Shown here: piece after piece, positions 25,421-36,103 of the stretch
Layout of the letters: the number at the start of each line of letters is the position of its first letter
How positions within the stretch are numbered: position 1 is the first letter of the stretch
Assembly (NCBI GenBank): GCA_963802095.1
Contig: CAWDHI010000007.1
Span: forward strand, 372,001-436,000
Origin: CAVVEQ01 sp963802095
GTDB taxonomy: Bacteria; Chloroflexota; Anaerolineae; Anaerolineales; Anaerolineaceae
Direction: 5' to 3'
DNA length: 64,000 nt
Notes under the pieces: generated by a model
The model's database searches: none
The model's input: the letters and a program-made list of their open reading frames with translations, nothing else
Told to the model about the DNA's origin: nothing
Made by a program: the position numbers and the translations under genes

Positions 25421-25975
25421 TTATGAAAGGTGGGAAATGAGGATCCGCAGACCGATGGAGATAAGGATCGCGCCTCCTACGATCTCCATCTTCTTTCCAA
25501 ATGCAGTGCCAAGGGTTTTCCCGAGGAATCCGCCGGTAAGCGAAAGCAGGAAGCTCACTGTGGCGATAATAAGGCTGGTGGTGAAGATATTACCCTCCAT
25601 CAGGGAGAAACCGATTCCCACTGCGAGCGCATCCAGGCTGGTGGCCAGGGAGAGCATGACCAGGTACTTTCCGCGGGAAGGATCGGGCAGCAGGGTTTCC
25701 TCGGTTTTCCCAAGCCCGCTGCGGATCATGCGGATACCGATCCAGAGCAGCAGTGCGAAAATTATCCAGTGATCGAAATTGGTAATATAGTGCGCGACAA
25801 AGCTGCCTGCTACCCAGCCGATGAGGGTCATCAAACCCTGGAAGATGCCGAAATGGAATGCCAATCTGAAGATGGAACGTCGGCTGATACCTGCCTGGGT
25901 TCCAACCCCAAGGTTGACAGCAAGGGTATCCATAGCCAAGCCTACCGCGATAAAAAATACTGTTAGTGTGTCCAA
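25421..25975 (-). CDS. mntP: Manganese efflux pump MntP
   Basis: Membrane protein of 184 residues with about six transmembrane helices in two three-helix repeats. Both repeats show the acidic motif of the family: G-L-A-M-D-T-L-A-V in the first helix and A-T-S-L-D-A-L-A-V-G in the fourth. MntP exports Mn2+ to avoid toxicity. The start is TTG at 25975, the only codon giving the canonical N-terminus; GGGA lies just upstream. A TATAAT box on the minus strand (25997-26002) implies a short leader, too short for a yybP-ykoY manganese riboswitch. It is divergent from the nurA operon. Confidence 0.93.
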   Translation of the reverse strand: MDTLTVFFIAVGLAMDTLAVNLGVGTQAGISRRSIFRLAFHFGIFQGLMTLIGWVAGSFVAHYITNFDHWIIFALLLWIGIRMIRSGLGKTEETLLPDPSRGKYLVMLSLATSLDALAVGIGFSLMEGNIFTTSLIIATVSFLLSLTGGFLGKTLGTAFGKKMEIVGGAILISIGLRILISHLS

Positions 25976-26051
25976 TGGGTCCCTAGTGGTCGAAGGATTA
26001 TATCAAACTAGGGGGTAATTACCATTATTAGCTCGACTAATATGGAGCGGC

Positions 26052-26080
26052 TTGCACCTGCGAAATGAAATGAATATAAT
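26052..26080 (+). promoter_or_regulatory. Promoter of the nurA-herA operon
   Basis: TTGCAC (26052-26057), a 17-nt spacer and TATAAT (26075-26080), about 30 nt before the nurA ATG. This is the best-spaced promoter I can see in the window. Confidence 0.7.
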
Positions 26081-26110
26081 CAAACAAATGTTCGATACAG
26101 GCGAGGGGCT

Positions 26111-27265
26111 ATGCCGGTAGATTTTCAGCAAATTCGCAACCAGGCAGTCGAAATGGGCAAAAAAGCCCCGGAGCAGTTGCAACGCTCCAGAACCCTGCTG
26201 CAAAATGCGCTGGAGGTGTTTGAATCTCTCGGAGAACGGCCAGATGAGGTCCGGGAAAGGGTCCAGAAAGCCGCAGGGGAGGATAAAAAACTTCGCTGCG
26301 CTTTTCCTTCCTCTGAGCCGATCCTGGCTTCAATTTCCGAACCGGATTGCTCCCCTGCAGAGGTGACGCTCGCAGCGGATGGCTCACAGATCGACCCCAG
26401 CCGCCACGAAGCAGTGGATTTCGGCGTGGTCAACTGCGGCGCGCTACGGATGGCCAAAGAAGAACAACCGCGCGAATTCGTACAATCCCAACTGCTCTAT
26501 TTTGATGATATTGAAGGTAAAAGCGAAGAAATGATTGCCCTCATCCGTGACGTGGGTGAGCGGCAGTTGCTTGTGGATCTGGCAAAAACGGCGAGCAGTT
26601 CGGTGGTGGCATTGACCGACGGTATGCTGGATATATACCGCGAACCACGACAGGATGCAGAGTTCAACCGGCGGTTTGACGATTATCTAGCTTCACTGCG
26701 AGCGCTTGCAGCGTTGAAAACGATCGTCGCAGGCTATGTGGATAAACCCCGGGCGGATCTACTTGTGCGCATGCTGGAATTGATGGACGGCAGCGTGGAA
26801 GAAATGCTGATACGGGTGCGCGAGCGTCCCTTGGGCGGGGTGACGGATGCCATGCTGCTGCACGGGCGCTTGCAGCCGGGGATGCGCTCTGCGGTATTCG
26901 GAATAGAATCCAGCTCCAGCGAACAATTCAACGGTCCGCTGCGGCTGCATTTCTTTTACCTCAATGTTGGCTTTGAGAATTTGCCCCAACTGGCCAGGGT
27001 GGAGATCCCAGCCTGGGTTGCGGATGATCCAACACTGGTGGATACGCTGCACGCAACCCTGCTCTTTCAATGCCGGATGACCGGCAGCGTGCCTTATCCC
27101 TACATCTTGCACCGGGCGCATGAGATCGCCGTGGTGGGTATGGCGGATCGGGAGCAGATCGGGGCGATGATCGATATCGAATTGCGCCGCAACGGGGTGG
27201 ACCCTGGGATACGGTCTTCCAAACAATTCATGAAAGATTTAGCGGGAAAAGCGAGGTATGAATGA
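26111..27265 (+). CDS. nurA: NurA-domain nuclease
   Basis: Protein of 384 residues with a NurA domain: A-A-D-G-S-Q-I with Asp90 (metal ligand), A-L-T-D-G-M-L-D (second Asp), and the C-terminal H-R-A-H-E-I-A-V-V segment. NurA is a 5'-3' exonuclease/endonuclease that works with the HerA translocase in DNA end resection in archaea; bacterial pairs occur in several phyla. An N-terminal helical region (1-60) precedes the nuclease core. GAGGGG lies before the ATG. The stop overlaps the next gene (ATGA), and herA is third in the operon, which strongly supports the assignment. Confidence 0.9.
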   Translation: MPVDFQQIRNQAVEMGKKAPEQLQRSRTLLQNALEVFESLGERPDEVRERVQKAAGEDKKLRCAFPSSEPILASISEPDCSPAEVTLAADGSQIDPSRHEAVDFGVVNCGALRMAKEEQPREFVQSQLLYFDDIEGKSEEMIALIRDVGERQLLVDLAKTASSSVVALTDGMLDIYREPRQDAEFNRRFDDYLASLRALAALKTIVAGYVDKPRADLLVRMLELMDGSVEEMLIRVRERPLGGVTDAMLLHGRLQPGMRSAVFGIESSSSEQFNGPLRLHFFYLNVGFENLPQLARVEIPAWVADDPTLVDTLHATLLFQCRMTGSVPYPYILHRAHEIAVVGMADREQIGAMIDIELRRNGVDPGIRSSKQFMKDLAGKARYE

Positions 27266-27891
27266 TGGCAGGGATTGAAATCGGAAGGGCGCTAAGATCC
27301 AGCATCACTGGCTGCGTGGTGGGCTGCCGGGTTTCACAATTGGATGCGCCAGAATTCGGTGGGATGGTCAGCATCCCGCTGGATGACGGCAGCAAGATCT
27401 TTGGGTTGATCACCGATATTCATATCGATGATGACGGCTTGGTTCGGCAGCTTGTGACGGCGGAGAATATTTCCAGCGAGGTGATCGAGGATAACCGCCT
27501 GAACCGCAATGTGCCGGTGGAGATCAGCGTTTTGTTCATTGGTTTTGAGCGGGAAGGCTCGTATTCCCACCTGCTGCCACCCCGCCCACCGCTTTCGCTT
27601 CTGGCGATTTATCCCTGCGGAGAACGGGAGATCAGGCAGTTCACCGGGACAGGCAGGCTGGGGTACCTGCGTCATATCCTGCGGGCATTGGATCTGCCTG
27701 TGGCGGAGATCCTGGCCGCCCACCTGCGGCAGGCTGGCGCTATCCAGAAGAAGAATGGTAACGGAGACTGGGTGGAGGTCGCCACTCGGGAATTGATCAC
27801 CATCCTCCGCGATGACTACGCCACGCTTAACACCGTGCTGGGATCGCTTGCCGATACCCACCTCTACCTGCAGGGAGGAAACAATGACTGA
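27262..27891 (+). CDS. HAS-barrel-like protein between nurA and herA
   Basis: Protein of 209 residues (208 from the second ATG at 27265). The N-terminal 60 residues form a small beta-barrel pattern (G-M-V-S-I-P-L-D-D-G-S and F-G-L-I-T-D-I-H-I) like the HAS barrel found at the start of HerA ATPases. The remainder is mixed alpha/beta with no catalytic motif that I recognise. Its start overlaps the nurA stop by 4 nt and its end overlaps the herA start by 8 nt, so expression is tightly linked. It may adapt or load the NurA-HerA complex. This role is inferred only from position and the barrel. Confidence 0.7.
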   Translation: MMAGIEIGRALRSSITGCVVGCRVSQLDAPEFGGMVSIPLDDGSKIFGLITDIHIDDDGLVRQLVTAENISSEVIEDNRLNRNVPVEISVLFIGFEREGSYSHLLPPRPPLSLLAIYPCGEREIRQFTGTGRLGYLRHILRALDLPVAEILAAHLRQAGAIQKKNGNGDWVEVATRELITILRDDYATLNTVLGSLADTHLYLQGGNND

Positions 27892-29596
27892 AAATCCTGG
27901 GATGGAAGGGAAGAATATCGGCTATATTGTCGGTGGGGGCTTGCGTGAGAGCCTGCGCGTCCGCCTGACGGTGGATCCGCAGGAAGTCCAGGAGGGGGCG
28001 TTCGTGGTGGTGGAAAGCGGGGGTTGGTCATTTTATGGCCTGGTGACGGACCTGTCCCTTGGCGCAACAGACCCGCGTTTTGCCGATGAGCAGAGTGAGG
28101 AGAGACTTCCTCCGGAGCTCGCAAAACTTCTTCACGGTCAGACTCTCTACACCACGCTTGAGATGCTCCCCGCGTTGATGATGGAAATAGGACCAGAGCC
28201 GGGTTCGTCCACCTACTCGGATTGGGCGAATGCTCACCAGGGTGGTGATGAGAGAGTGCTGCCGGTAAAAACTATTCCCTCCCACCACGCCAATGCGCGC
28301 CTGGCCCGCTCCAACGATATTGCCCAGATCTTTGGCGCACCGGGGGAGGATGGCAACTTTGTGGTGGGCACCACCCGCGAACAGGAGCTGGCAGTCTGCG
28401 TAAACCTGAAGAAGATGATCCAGCGCTCGGCGGGTATCTTTGGCGCTACCGGTTCGGGAAAATCTTTTCTGACCCGCATTGTTCTGGCTGGGCTCATCCA
28501 CCATGGATTGGCTTCCACGCTGATATTCGATATGCACAACGAATACGGCTGGGATGATACTGCCTCGGATACCAATACAAAAGTTGCCGGTCTGCGCAGC
28601 AAATTCGGTACCAAGGTGCGTATCGTCGGACTGGGGAGGGATAATACCGTGCGGGGGCAAAACCCCGATTTTTATCTGGAGATTGGCGAGGAGGATATCA
28701 CGCCTGAGGATATCGAACTGTTAAGCCGGACGCTGAACCTGCGCGAGACCACTCCCACCACTCTGGAGGCGTTGCAGCAATCCTTCGGAAAGAGCTGGTT
28801 CCATGAATTCAGCCAGATGAAAGTAGGCGCGGTGGTGGAGGATGATAATGGCAAAAAGGTTCCAGCGGCGGATAGTGTTGCCTACTGGGCGAACCAGAAT
28901 GGGGTGAATGTGGCCGCGGCGGAAGGTCTGCGGAGCAAACTCAGCCGGGTTTTCAACCTACCTTATGTGATCTCCGGCCAGATGGAAAACGCGCTTCAAA
29001 CGATCATCGCAGATCTCTCTGCCGGAAAGCATATCGTCTTTTCTTTCGGCAAGCACGAAAGCGACCTCGATTATTTACTGGTGACCAATATCCTCACCCG
29101 CCGCATCCGCGAAACCTGGGAAAAGCGGGTAAATGAGTTCCGTAGCAATCCCGGTAAGGTGAGTGAGCCTCGCCAACTGGTTGTGGTGGTGGAGGAAGCC
29201 CATAAACTGCTGAACCGAGAGATGGCTTCCCAGACCACTTTCAGCACCATCGCCCGCGAGATGCGCAAGTATTACGTCACCCTGCTGGTCATTGATCAAC
29301 GCCCCTCACAGATCTACGATGAGGTCATGTCGCAGTTGGGCACGCGCATCTCTGGTTGGTTGGGCGACGAGGATGATATCCACGCCGTGCTCAGCGGACT
29401 GGCCGGGCGGGATGCCCTGCGCGGGATGCTGGCGCACCTGCAGCCCAAGGAGGAAGTGCTGATGCTGGGTTGGGGGGTTCCGATGCCGATCCTCCTGCGA
29501 ACCAGGCGATATGATGATGACTTCTGGAAGGAACTGCTGGGGAAGGATGGTGAAAAGAAAGACTCGGATGAAATTGTGAAAAAACTGGGTTTCTAA
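27884..29596 (+). CDS. herA: HerA-type DNA translocase ATPase
   Basis: FtsK/HerA-superfamily ATPase of 570 residues. An N-terminal HAS barrel (about 10-110) is followed by the RecA-like core with Walker A G-A-T-G-S-G-K-S (about 187-194), Walker B V-V-V-V-E-E-A-H (about 432) and a sensor-like D-Q-R-P-S-Q. It should assemble as a hexamer and pump DNA to NurA. ATG 27884 has GGAGG five bases upstream and lies within the end of the previous gene; a longer frame upstream is not supported. A strong hairpin follows the stop codon, closing the operon. Confidence 0.93.
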   Translation: MTENPGMEGKNIGYIVGGGLRESLRVRLTVDPQEVQEGAFVVVESGGWSFYGLVTDLSLGATDPRFADEQSEERLPPELAKLLHGQTLYTTLEMLPALMMEIGPEPGSSTYSDWANAHQGGDERVLPVKTIPSHHANARLARSNDIAQIFGAPGEDGNFVVGTTREQELAVCVNLKKMIQRSAGIFGATGSGKSFLTRIVLAGLIHHGLASTLIFDMHNEYGWDDTASDTNTKVAGLRSKFGTKVRIVGLGRDNTVRGQNPDFYLEIGEEDITPEDIELLSRTLNLRETTPTTLEALQQSFGKSWFHEFSQMKVGAVVEDDNGKKVPAADSVAYWANQNGVNVAAAEGLRSKLSRVFNLPYVISGQMENALQTIIADLSAGKHIVFSFGKHESDLDYLLVTNILTRRIRETWEKRVNEFRSNPGKVSEPRQLVVVVEEAHKLLNREMASQTTFSTIAREMRKYYVTLLVIDQRPSQIYDEVMSQLGTRISGWLGDEDDIHAVLSGLAGRDALRGMLAHLQPKEEVLMLGWGVPMPILLRTRRYDDDFWKELLGKDGEKKDSDEIVKKLGF

Positions 29597-29614
29597 TCCC
29601 CCCTATTAAAGAAT

Positions 29615-29638
29615 ATCCCCGGGATGCTTCCCGGGGAT
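29615..29638. terminator. Terminator after herA
   Basis: ATCCCCGGG (29615-29623) and CCCGGGGAT (29630-29638) form a 9-bp stem with a 6-nt loop, followed by a T/A-rich stretch. It lies between convergent genes. Confidence 0.75.
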
Positions 29639-29653
29639 TCGCATTTAATAATA

Positions 29654-30082
29654 TTAAAACACCCAGATAAACAGCGCGGTGAGCAGCCCCACCCCAACCC
29701 CGGCAGCGACCTCGAAGGGGGTATGCCCCAGCACTTCCTTCAGGTCTTTTTCGGAGAGGGCATGCCCCGCGAGCAGGTCATCGAAGATAATGTTGATACG
29801 CACTGCCTGCATGCCGGCTTGCCTGCGGATGGTGACGGCGTCGTGGAGGACGATGCTCGCCAGTACCATTGAAATTGCAAAGCTGGCGGAAGCAAACCCC
29901 GTATTAAGACCAACCGCCAATGCCAGAGCACTGACCGTGGCAGAGTGCGAGCTGGGCATGCCGCCGGTGGAGGTGACAAGTCCCCATTTCCACTCGTGAT
30001 CGGTCAGGCGGTGAATCGGTACCTTGAGCAGTCCTGCGATCCAGAAGGCGATGAACGGGGAAAGGATCATTTCATAGCTCAT
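29654..30082 (-). CDS. Divergent PAP2-family membrane protein (DUF212)
   Basis: Protein of 142 residues with four to five membrane segments. G-G-M-P-S-S-H-S-A and a later H-D-A-x-x-x-R-R-Q-A-G are the phosphatase-like motifs of the divergent PAP2 (YuiD/DUF212) family, thought to act on lipid phosphates; activity has not been shown for most members. The ATG lies inside the end of xseB (overlap of 11 nt), so it belongs to the glnS-xseA-xseB transcript. The functional link to those genes is unclear and may be only transcriptional. Confidence 0.87.
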   Translation of the reverse strand: MSYEMILSPFIAFWIAGLLKVPIHRLTDHEWKWGLVTSTGGMPSSHSATVSALALAVGLNTGFASASFAISMVLASIVLHDAVTIRRQAGMQAVRINIIFDDLLAGHALSEKDLKEVLGHTPFEVAAGVGVGLLTALFIWVF

Positions 30083-30311
30083 TCGATGATCCTTCTTTTT
30101 CCCCGTCCTGCTCCAGAATAGTCACTTTAAGGCGCGCTTGCTCGAGGAGGCCGGCGCAATGTTTAGCCAGAGCTTGTCCGCGCTGGAATAGTTCCACGGA
30201 TTCATCGAGGGAAGCCTGGCCTTCCTCCAACGAGGATACGACCTTTTCCAATTCGGAGAAGGACTGCTCGTAGGTAAGCGATTCGATCTGGGAGGTATCC
30301 TTCTTTGTCAT
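30072..30311 (-). CDS. xseB: Exodeoxyribonuclease VII small subunit
   Basis: Protein of 79 residues, the usual length for XseB, with the conserved L-T-Y-E-Q-S-F-S-E-L-E-K-V-V-S-S-L-E and L-F-Q-R-G-Q-A-L helices that bind the large subunit. Exonuclease VII degrades single-stranded DNA in repair. It follows xseA by 64 nt on the same strand and overlaps the start of the PAP2-like gene. Confidence 0.93.
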   Translation of the reverse strand: MTKKDTSQIESLTYEQSFSELEKVVSSLEEGQASLDESVELFQRGQALAKHCAGLLEQARLKVTILEQDGEKEGSSNEL

Positions 30312-30375
30312 GGATTATTTCGAACCTTGTGGAAATTATACATTCAATCTTCCAGGGTCAATGATCTTGGGTGGA

Positions 30376-31584
30376 TTAATTAACCTGGGCACCAAAGGTT
30401 CCGTCGGAAATTTCAATCTCCAGTTGCTGTCCTTGTGCCACCTGCCGGATGGACCGGATGCTGGAGCCATCTTCCGCGCGGATCGCGGCGTATCCGCGTT
30501 TCAATACGCTGGCGGGATTTAATGACCCCAGCCTATCCGTCAGGTTATGGATCTTTTCCGTCCGGATTTGATCCGAATGCCGGCAGGCTGCCTGCCAGCG
30601 GGCTGTCAGCTCATCCATTCGCCGGGCATCATTTTCGATCCGCGCACGTGGGGATTCACGCAACAGGAGATTGAATAGCGATGAAAGCGAATCCTCCTGC
30701 CTTTCCAGGAACTCATCTGTGAAGAGTGAAAGAGATTCCGCCTGACTGGCAAGTTGGATTCGCAGGTCAGCGATATCCGGCGAGACCAATTCAGCGGCGG
30801 CAGTGGGGGTGGGTGCGCGCAGGTCGGCGGCGAAATCGCACAGAGTGAAATCGGTCTCGTGTCCGATACCAGTGACGACAGGCACAGGGCTTTCAGCAAC
30901 CGCGCGAACCACGTTTTCATCGTTGAAAGCCCAAAGATCCTCAATCGACCCCCCGCCGCGGGCAAGGATGATCACATCGGGTGAATTATGATTGATAAGC
31001 TTTTGCATCGCGGTGATGATCTCCCGGGGAGCTTTCTCACCCTGTACAGAAGCCGGTGAAAGGATCACTTCCGCCAGCGGGTAGCGGCGGGTGAGGGTAT
31101 TGAGGATATCCTGCAGGGCGGCACCGGAAGGGGAGGTGACCACCCCGATTCGCACCGGGGCGGGTGGCAGCTGGCGCTTGCGGGAGGGATCGAACAACCC
31201 CTCGGATTCGAGCAGTGCCTTGCGCCTTAGAAATTCCTGGAAAAGGGCACCTTCACCCGCAAGACGAAGGGCATCGACTATGAGCTGGCATTCCCCGCGG
31301 GCTTCATAGATCGAAACTGCCCCGTGAGCTTCCACCGACATTCCATCCCGCAGGTTCATGCGCAGGCGCATGGCATTACCCTTCCAGATGGCGCATTTTA
31401 ATGAAGCGGATTGGTCTTTGAGGGTGAAATAAAGATGCCCGGAGGTTGCCCGGGTGAAATTGGATATCTCTCCCGCGATCCAGATATCCTGAAGAAGCTG
31501 TTCGTTCTCAATAAGCTCACGCAGCAACCGGTTTAGCTGTGAGACCTGCAGGACCGGGGGAGCGAGCTGCTCGAAGGAATCCAT
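30376..31584 (-). CDS. xseA: Exodeoxyribonuclease VII large subunit
   Basis: Protein of 402 residues. The N-terminal OB fold (W-I-A-G-E-I-S-N-F, G-H-L-Y-F-T-L-K-D) binds single-stranded DNA. The catalytic domain carries G-V-V-T-S-P-S-G-A-A, I-L-A-R-G-G-G-S-I-E-D-L-W-A-F-N and G-I-G-H-E-T-D, all strongly conserved in XseA. A coiled coil and the C-terminal K-R-G-Y-A motif complete it. I chose ATG 31584 because it gives the canonical N-terminus; the longer upstream frame only reads the glnS region in another phase. The start is 1 nt from the glnS stop, so the two are coupled. Confidence 0.95.
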   Translation of the reverse strand: MDSFEQLAPPVLQVSQLNRLLRELIENEQLLQDIWIAGEISNFTRATSGHLYFTLKDQSASLKCAIWKGNAMRLRMNLRDGMSVEAHGAVSIYEARGECQLIVDALRLAGEGALFQEFLRRKALLESEGLFDPSRKRQLPPAPVRIGVVTSPSGAALQDILNTLTRRYPLAEVILSPASVQGEKAPREIITAMQKLINHNSPDVIILARGGGSIEDLWAFNDENVVRAVAESPVPVVTGIGHETDFTLCDFAADLRAPTPTAAAELVSPDIADLRIQLASQAESLSLFTDEFLERQEDSLSSLFNLLLRESPRARIENDARRMDELTARWQAACRHSDQIRTEKIHNLTDRLGSLNPASVLKRGYAAIRAEDGSSIRSIRQVAQGQQLEIEISDGTFGAQVN

Positions 31585-31585
31585 A

Positions 31586-33277
<1,692 letters not shown>

Positions 33278-33371
33278 AAATATAGGCTCCTGAAAATAAT
33301 CACCCGCCGCTGCTTGCCCGCGGCGTGGTTGGGCAATTTTATCATGGAAGCAGGACGGAGCTGCCGGGCGG

Positions 33372-34133
33372 TCAGATGGCGGGCATCACGTTGCCGCCGC
33401 ATACGGGTATATATGCCCCGGTGATGAAGGCCGCCAGATCGGATGCCAGGAAGGCGACCACGTTTGCCACCTCGCGGGCGGTGCCGCGGCGGCGAAGGGG
33501 AACAGCGGCAATATACGAGGCGTCCTCCTGGTTGTGTCCGGCATTGGCGTTTTCGCTGATCGTCCAACCCGGCGCCACCTGGTTTACGGTGATCCCGTAT
33601 TCGCCAACCTCACGTGCCAGGACGCGCAGGACGCCATCCATACCGCGCTTACCGGCGGTGTAGGCGGATTGATCCGGGAAGTTCTGCATGACGCACTCGG
33701 TGTTGATGGCGATCACCCGCCCCCAGCGCTTCTGTTGCATGGCGGGAACGAAAGCCTTCGCCATAAGCACGTTTTGCAGCACACAGGAGCGGTACTGGCT
33801 TTCGTAATCCTCGAGACCCTGTTCGAGAACGGGTTTCCATTCGTACTTGATGACTGCGTTATTGACGATGATATCCGGGCTGCCAAGTTTTTTGCGGATT
33901 CGTGCTGCCATTTTTTCAACCGAATCTGCATCAGTTACATCCGCCTGAACGGTGACAGCTTCCACGCCCATCGCCCGGGCTTCTTTCATTACCCGTTCAG
34001 CCTGGTCAGCCTGTTTATGGTAATGGATAAAAACATCCGCGCCGCATTCAGCCAACGCGCGTACCATCTCGCGGCCAAGTTCACCAGAGCCGCCGGTGAC
34101 AAGCGCAATCCTGCCGGAAAGATCGATCTTCAT
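33372..34133 (-). CDS. Short-chain dehydrogenase/reductase
   Basis: SDR of 253 residues with the nucleotide-binding T-G-G-S-G-E-L-G (13-20), N-N-A (91-93) and catalytic Y-x3-K (Tyr158, Lys162). The position of the usual catalytic Ser is Thr145 (I-N-T-E-C), which may still work. It resembles FabG-type 3-oxoacyl reductases and sugar-alcohol dehydrogenases; the C-terminal G-A-Y-I-P-V-C-G-G is typical. The substrate cannot be inferred. GGAGGGG lies upstream of the ATG. It is flanked by glnS and an ABC ATPase gene on the same strand with gaps of 94 and 54 nt. Confidence 0.88.
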   Translation of the reverse strand: MKIDLSGRIALVTGGSGELGREMVRALAECGADVFIHYHKQADQAERVMKEARAMGVEAVTVQADVTDADSVEKMAARIRKKLGSPDIIVNNAVIKYEWKPVLEQGLEDYESQYRSCVLQNVLMAKAFVPAMQQKRWGRVIAINTECVMQNFPDQSAYTAGKRGMDGVLRVLAREVGEYGITVNQVAPGWTISENANAGHNQEDASYIAAVPLRRRGTAREVANVVAFLASDLAAFITGAYIPVCGGNVMPAI

Positions 34134-34187
34134 ATCCCCTCCAGGAAATTATGAATTTCTGGAATCAAGTTTACGCGCGAAAAACGA

Positions 34188-34934
34188 TCAATCGTGCGCG
34201 CCACCTCTGGCTAGCTGCAATATCTCCTCGCGGCTGGTGAAGATCTGCACCAGCTTCCCATCGCGCATCAGCAACACGCGGTCTACGAATTCAACCATGC
34301 GCAGGTCGTGGGTGACCATGATGCCGGCACGGTTCTGCTCGTGGATCAAACCTGCAAAAGTCTCCACAACCTGGTAGGCACGTTCGGTATCCAGGCTGGC
34401 GGTTGGCTCATCAGCCAGTACCAGGCTGGGATTGTGGATAAGCGCGCGAGCGATGGCCACCCGCTGCTGTTGACCGCCGGACATCTGCCCCGGGTAGTTG
34501 TGCAACCGCTCGCCCAATCCCAGGCGGGCCAGAAGCTCGCGGGCGCGCAATTTTCCGGTTTTATCCAGTTTATTATTTAGCCTTAGCATCAGTTCCACGT
34601 TTTCCACAGCGTTCAGGTAGGGGACAAGATTATTCGCCTGGAAGGTGAAACCGATCTTCTCCCGGCGCATCCGGACGCGCTCTTTTTCACCCATGCTGGC
34701 AAGGTCGATGCCATCCAGCAGGATCCTGCCCGAGCTTGGTTTCAGCAGGGCGGCCAGGATGGAGAGCATGGTGGTCTTGCCCGATCCACTGGGACCGACC
34801 AGGGCTACGAATTCTCCAGCTGCGACGTGCAGGGAGACGTCGTCCACGGCTTGGATGATGCCATAGTCGGTGTCATAGGTCTTAATAACCGAGCGGGTTT
34901 CGAGGGCGTAGCTTTCATTGGTTGGCTGGTTCAT
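34188..34934 (-). CDS. ABC transporter ATP-binding protein (LolD/MacB type)
   Basis: ATPase of 248 residues with Walker A (G-P-S-G-S-G-K-T), Q-loop (F-Q-A-N-N-L), signature M-S-G-G-Q-Q-Q-R and Walker B (L-V-L-A-D-E-P-T). This subfamily couples to FtsX-like permeases in lipoprotein release, peptide or drug export. Its start overlaps the end of the permease gene by 4 nt (ATGA), so the two form one transporter. It is the last gene of a three-gene operon. Confidence 0.93.
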   Translation of the reverse strand: MNQPTNESYALETRSVIKTYDTDYGIIQAVDDVSLHVAAGEFVALVGPSGSGKTTMLSILAALLKPSSGRILLDGIDLASMGEKERVRMRREKIGFTFQANNLVPYLNAVENVELMLRLNNKLDKTGKLRARELLARLGLGERLHNYPGQMSGGQQQRVAIARALIHNPSLVLADEPTASLDTERAYQVVETFAGLIHEQNRAGIMVTHDLRMVEFVDRVLLMRDGKLVQIFTSREEILQLARGGAHD

Positions 34935-36103
34935 GATGACAACCCCAGCGCTTTCAGCGGTTCAATCCGCACGGCGTAGCGGATGGAGACCAATCCTCCC
35001 AACGGGCCGATGATCATCAGTGCTGCAAGTGCGACTGCGGATGTAGTTCCATTGAAAACGATCGGAACCGTTGGCGGGAAGGTGAGTGAGAACAAGTACG
35101 AGAAGAGCCCGCCGATCAGGACTCCGATGAAAGTGATGATGATGATCTGGATGATGGCTGCCCAGGCGACCACCGGGTTGGAAGTGCCAATGGCTTTGAG
35201 AACTCCGATTTGCGGAACCTTCTGCAGCACCTGGATCTGGAAGAATCCACCAATCACCAGGATCCCAATGAAAAGGGTGAATCCACCCTGGGTGTTCAGG
35301 GTGCTCTGCTGAGCGGAATAGCCCGGCAGCGCCTGGATGGCCTGGTTGATGGTGGCGACATCCACATTGTTCACCTCGGCGGTGATGCGCTGGCGAACCT
35401 GTTCTAAAGCGTTGGGGTCGGTCAGCTTCACCAGTACGACATTGGCGATGGGGTTGCTCATATTAAGTTCTGCTTCGGATTTGGATCGGACCTTGTCCCA
35501 GGTGTTGAAAGGGACAAAAATAGAGGGCTGTAGGGAATACTGCTGACCGTCGGTGATCCCGGCCACGGTGAGATCGTAGAATTTATCATCTGTGCCCTGG
35601 GTGGTACGGATCACCAGGTTATCACCGACCTTCAACCCGCTCCGAAGCGCTGTGCTGCGGTCGATGATGGCTTCCTTGGCGGTGTTGGAACGCAGCTGGT
35701 TCCCTTGCAGAACAATTGGTTCCCCTGTATGTCCGGGATCCACTCCCAGGAGTGCGACTTTCAGAGGCGTGGGTATATCAGGCAGGATGATGCTGGCATT
35801 GGCTGTACCCAGGCGCCCGGTATCAGCAACCCCATTAACCCGACTGATATCATCCAGACGATTGCGTGGGAGACGGCTGGCACCGATCAAGAAATCCGAT
35901 TTGGCTTGGTAGACGATCAAATCCGCTGGAAGTTTGGAGATATATTCGCGGTTGCCGTTACCGAGACCTTCCCCGAGTGCTGCAATGAACAAAACCAGGA
36001 GGGTGATCAGGCCGATCACCATGCTGACCAGCAGGAAGCGGCCCTTATTATGCAAGACCTCTTTAATCGCGAGGTAACCAGCCATGGAAAATAAGCGTCT
36101 CAT
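34931..36103 (-). CDS. FtsX-family ABC transporter permease
   Basis: Protein of 390 residues with four membrane helices: one near the N-terminus (about 25-45), a large extracytoplasmic domain (about 60-265), and three C-terminal helices (about 275-300, 320-350, 360-380). This is the MacB/FtsX topology; the sequence most resembles DevC-type permeases. Together with the downstream ATPase it should act as an exporter or mechanotransmission complex. No periplasmic adaptor gene is adjacent. The start overlaps the end of the peroxiredoxin-like gene by 4 nt, and the end overlaps the ATPase gene by 4 nt. Confidence 0.9.
   Translation of the reverse strand: MRRLFSMAGYLAIKEVLHNKGRFLLVSMVIGLITLLVLFIAALGEGLGNGNREYISKLPADLIVYQAKSDFLIGASRLPRNRLDDISRVNGVADTGRLGTANASIILPDIPTPLKVALLGVDPGHTGEPIVLQGNQLRSNTAKEAIIDRSTALRSGLKVGDNLVIRTTQGTDDKFYDLTVAGITDGQQYSLQPSIFVPFNTWDKVRSKSEAELNMSNPIANVVLVKLTDPNALEQVRQRITAEVNNVDVATINQAIQALPGYSAQQSTLNTQGGFTLFIGILVIGGFFQIQVLQKVPQIGVLKAIGTSNPVVAWAAIIQIIIITFIGVLIGGLFSYLFSLTFPPTVPIVFNGTTSAVALAALMIIGPLGGLVSIRYAVRIEPLKALGLSS

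Noticed and set aside
25976..26074. Manganese (yybP-ykoY) riboswitch upstream of mntP
   Set aside because: The likely promoter leaves a leader of only about 15-20 nt and the conserved riboswitch elements are not visible.
33372..34133. Assigning the SDR as FabG
   Set aside because: The catalytic Ser position is Thr and there are no fatty-acid genes near it, so a specific name is not supported.
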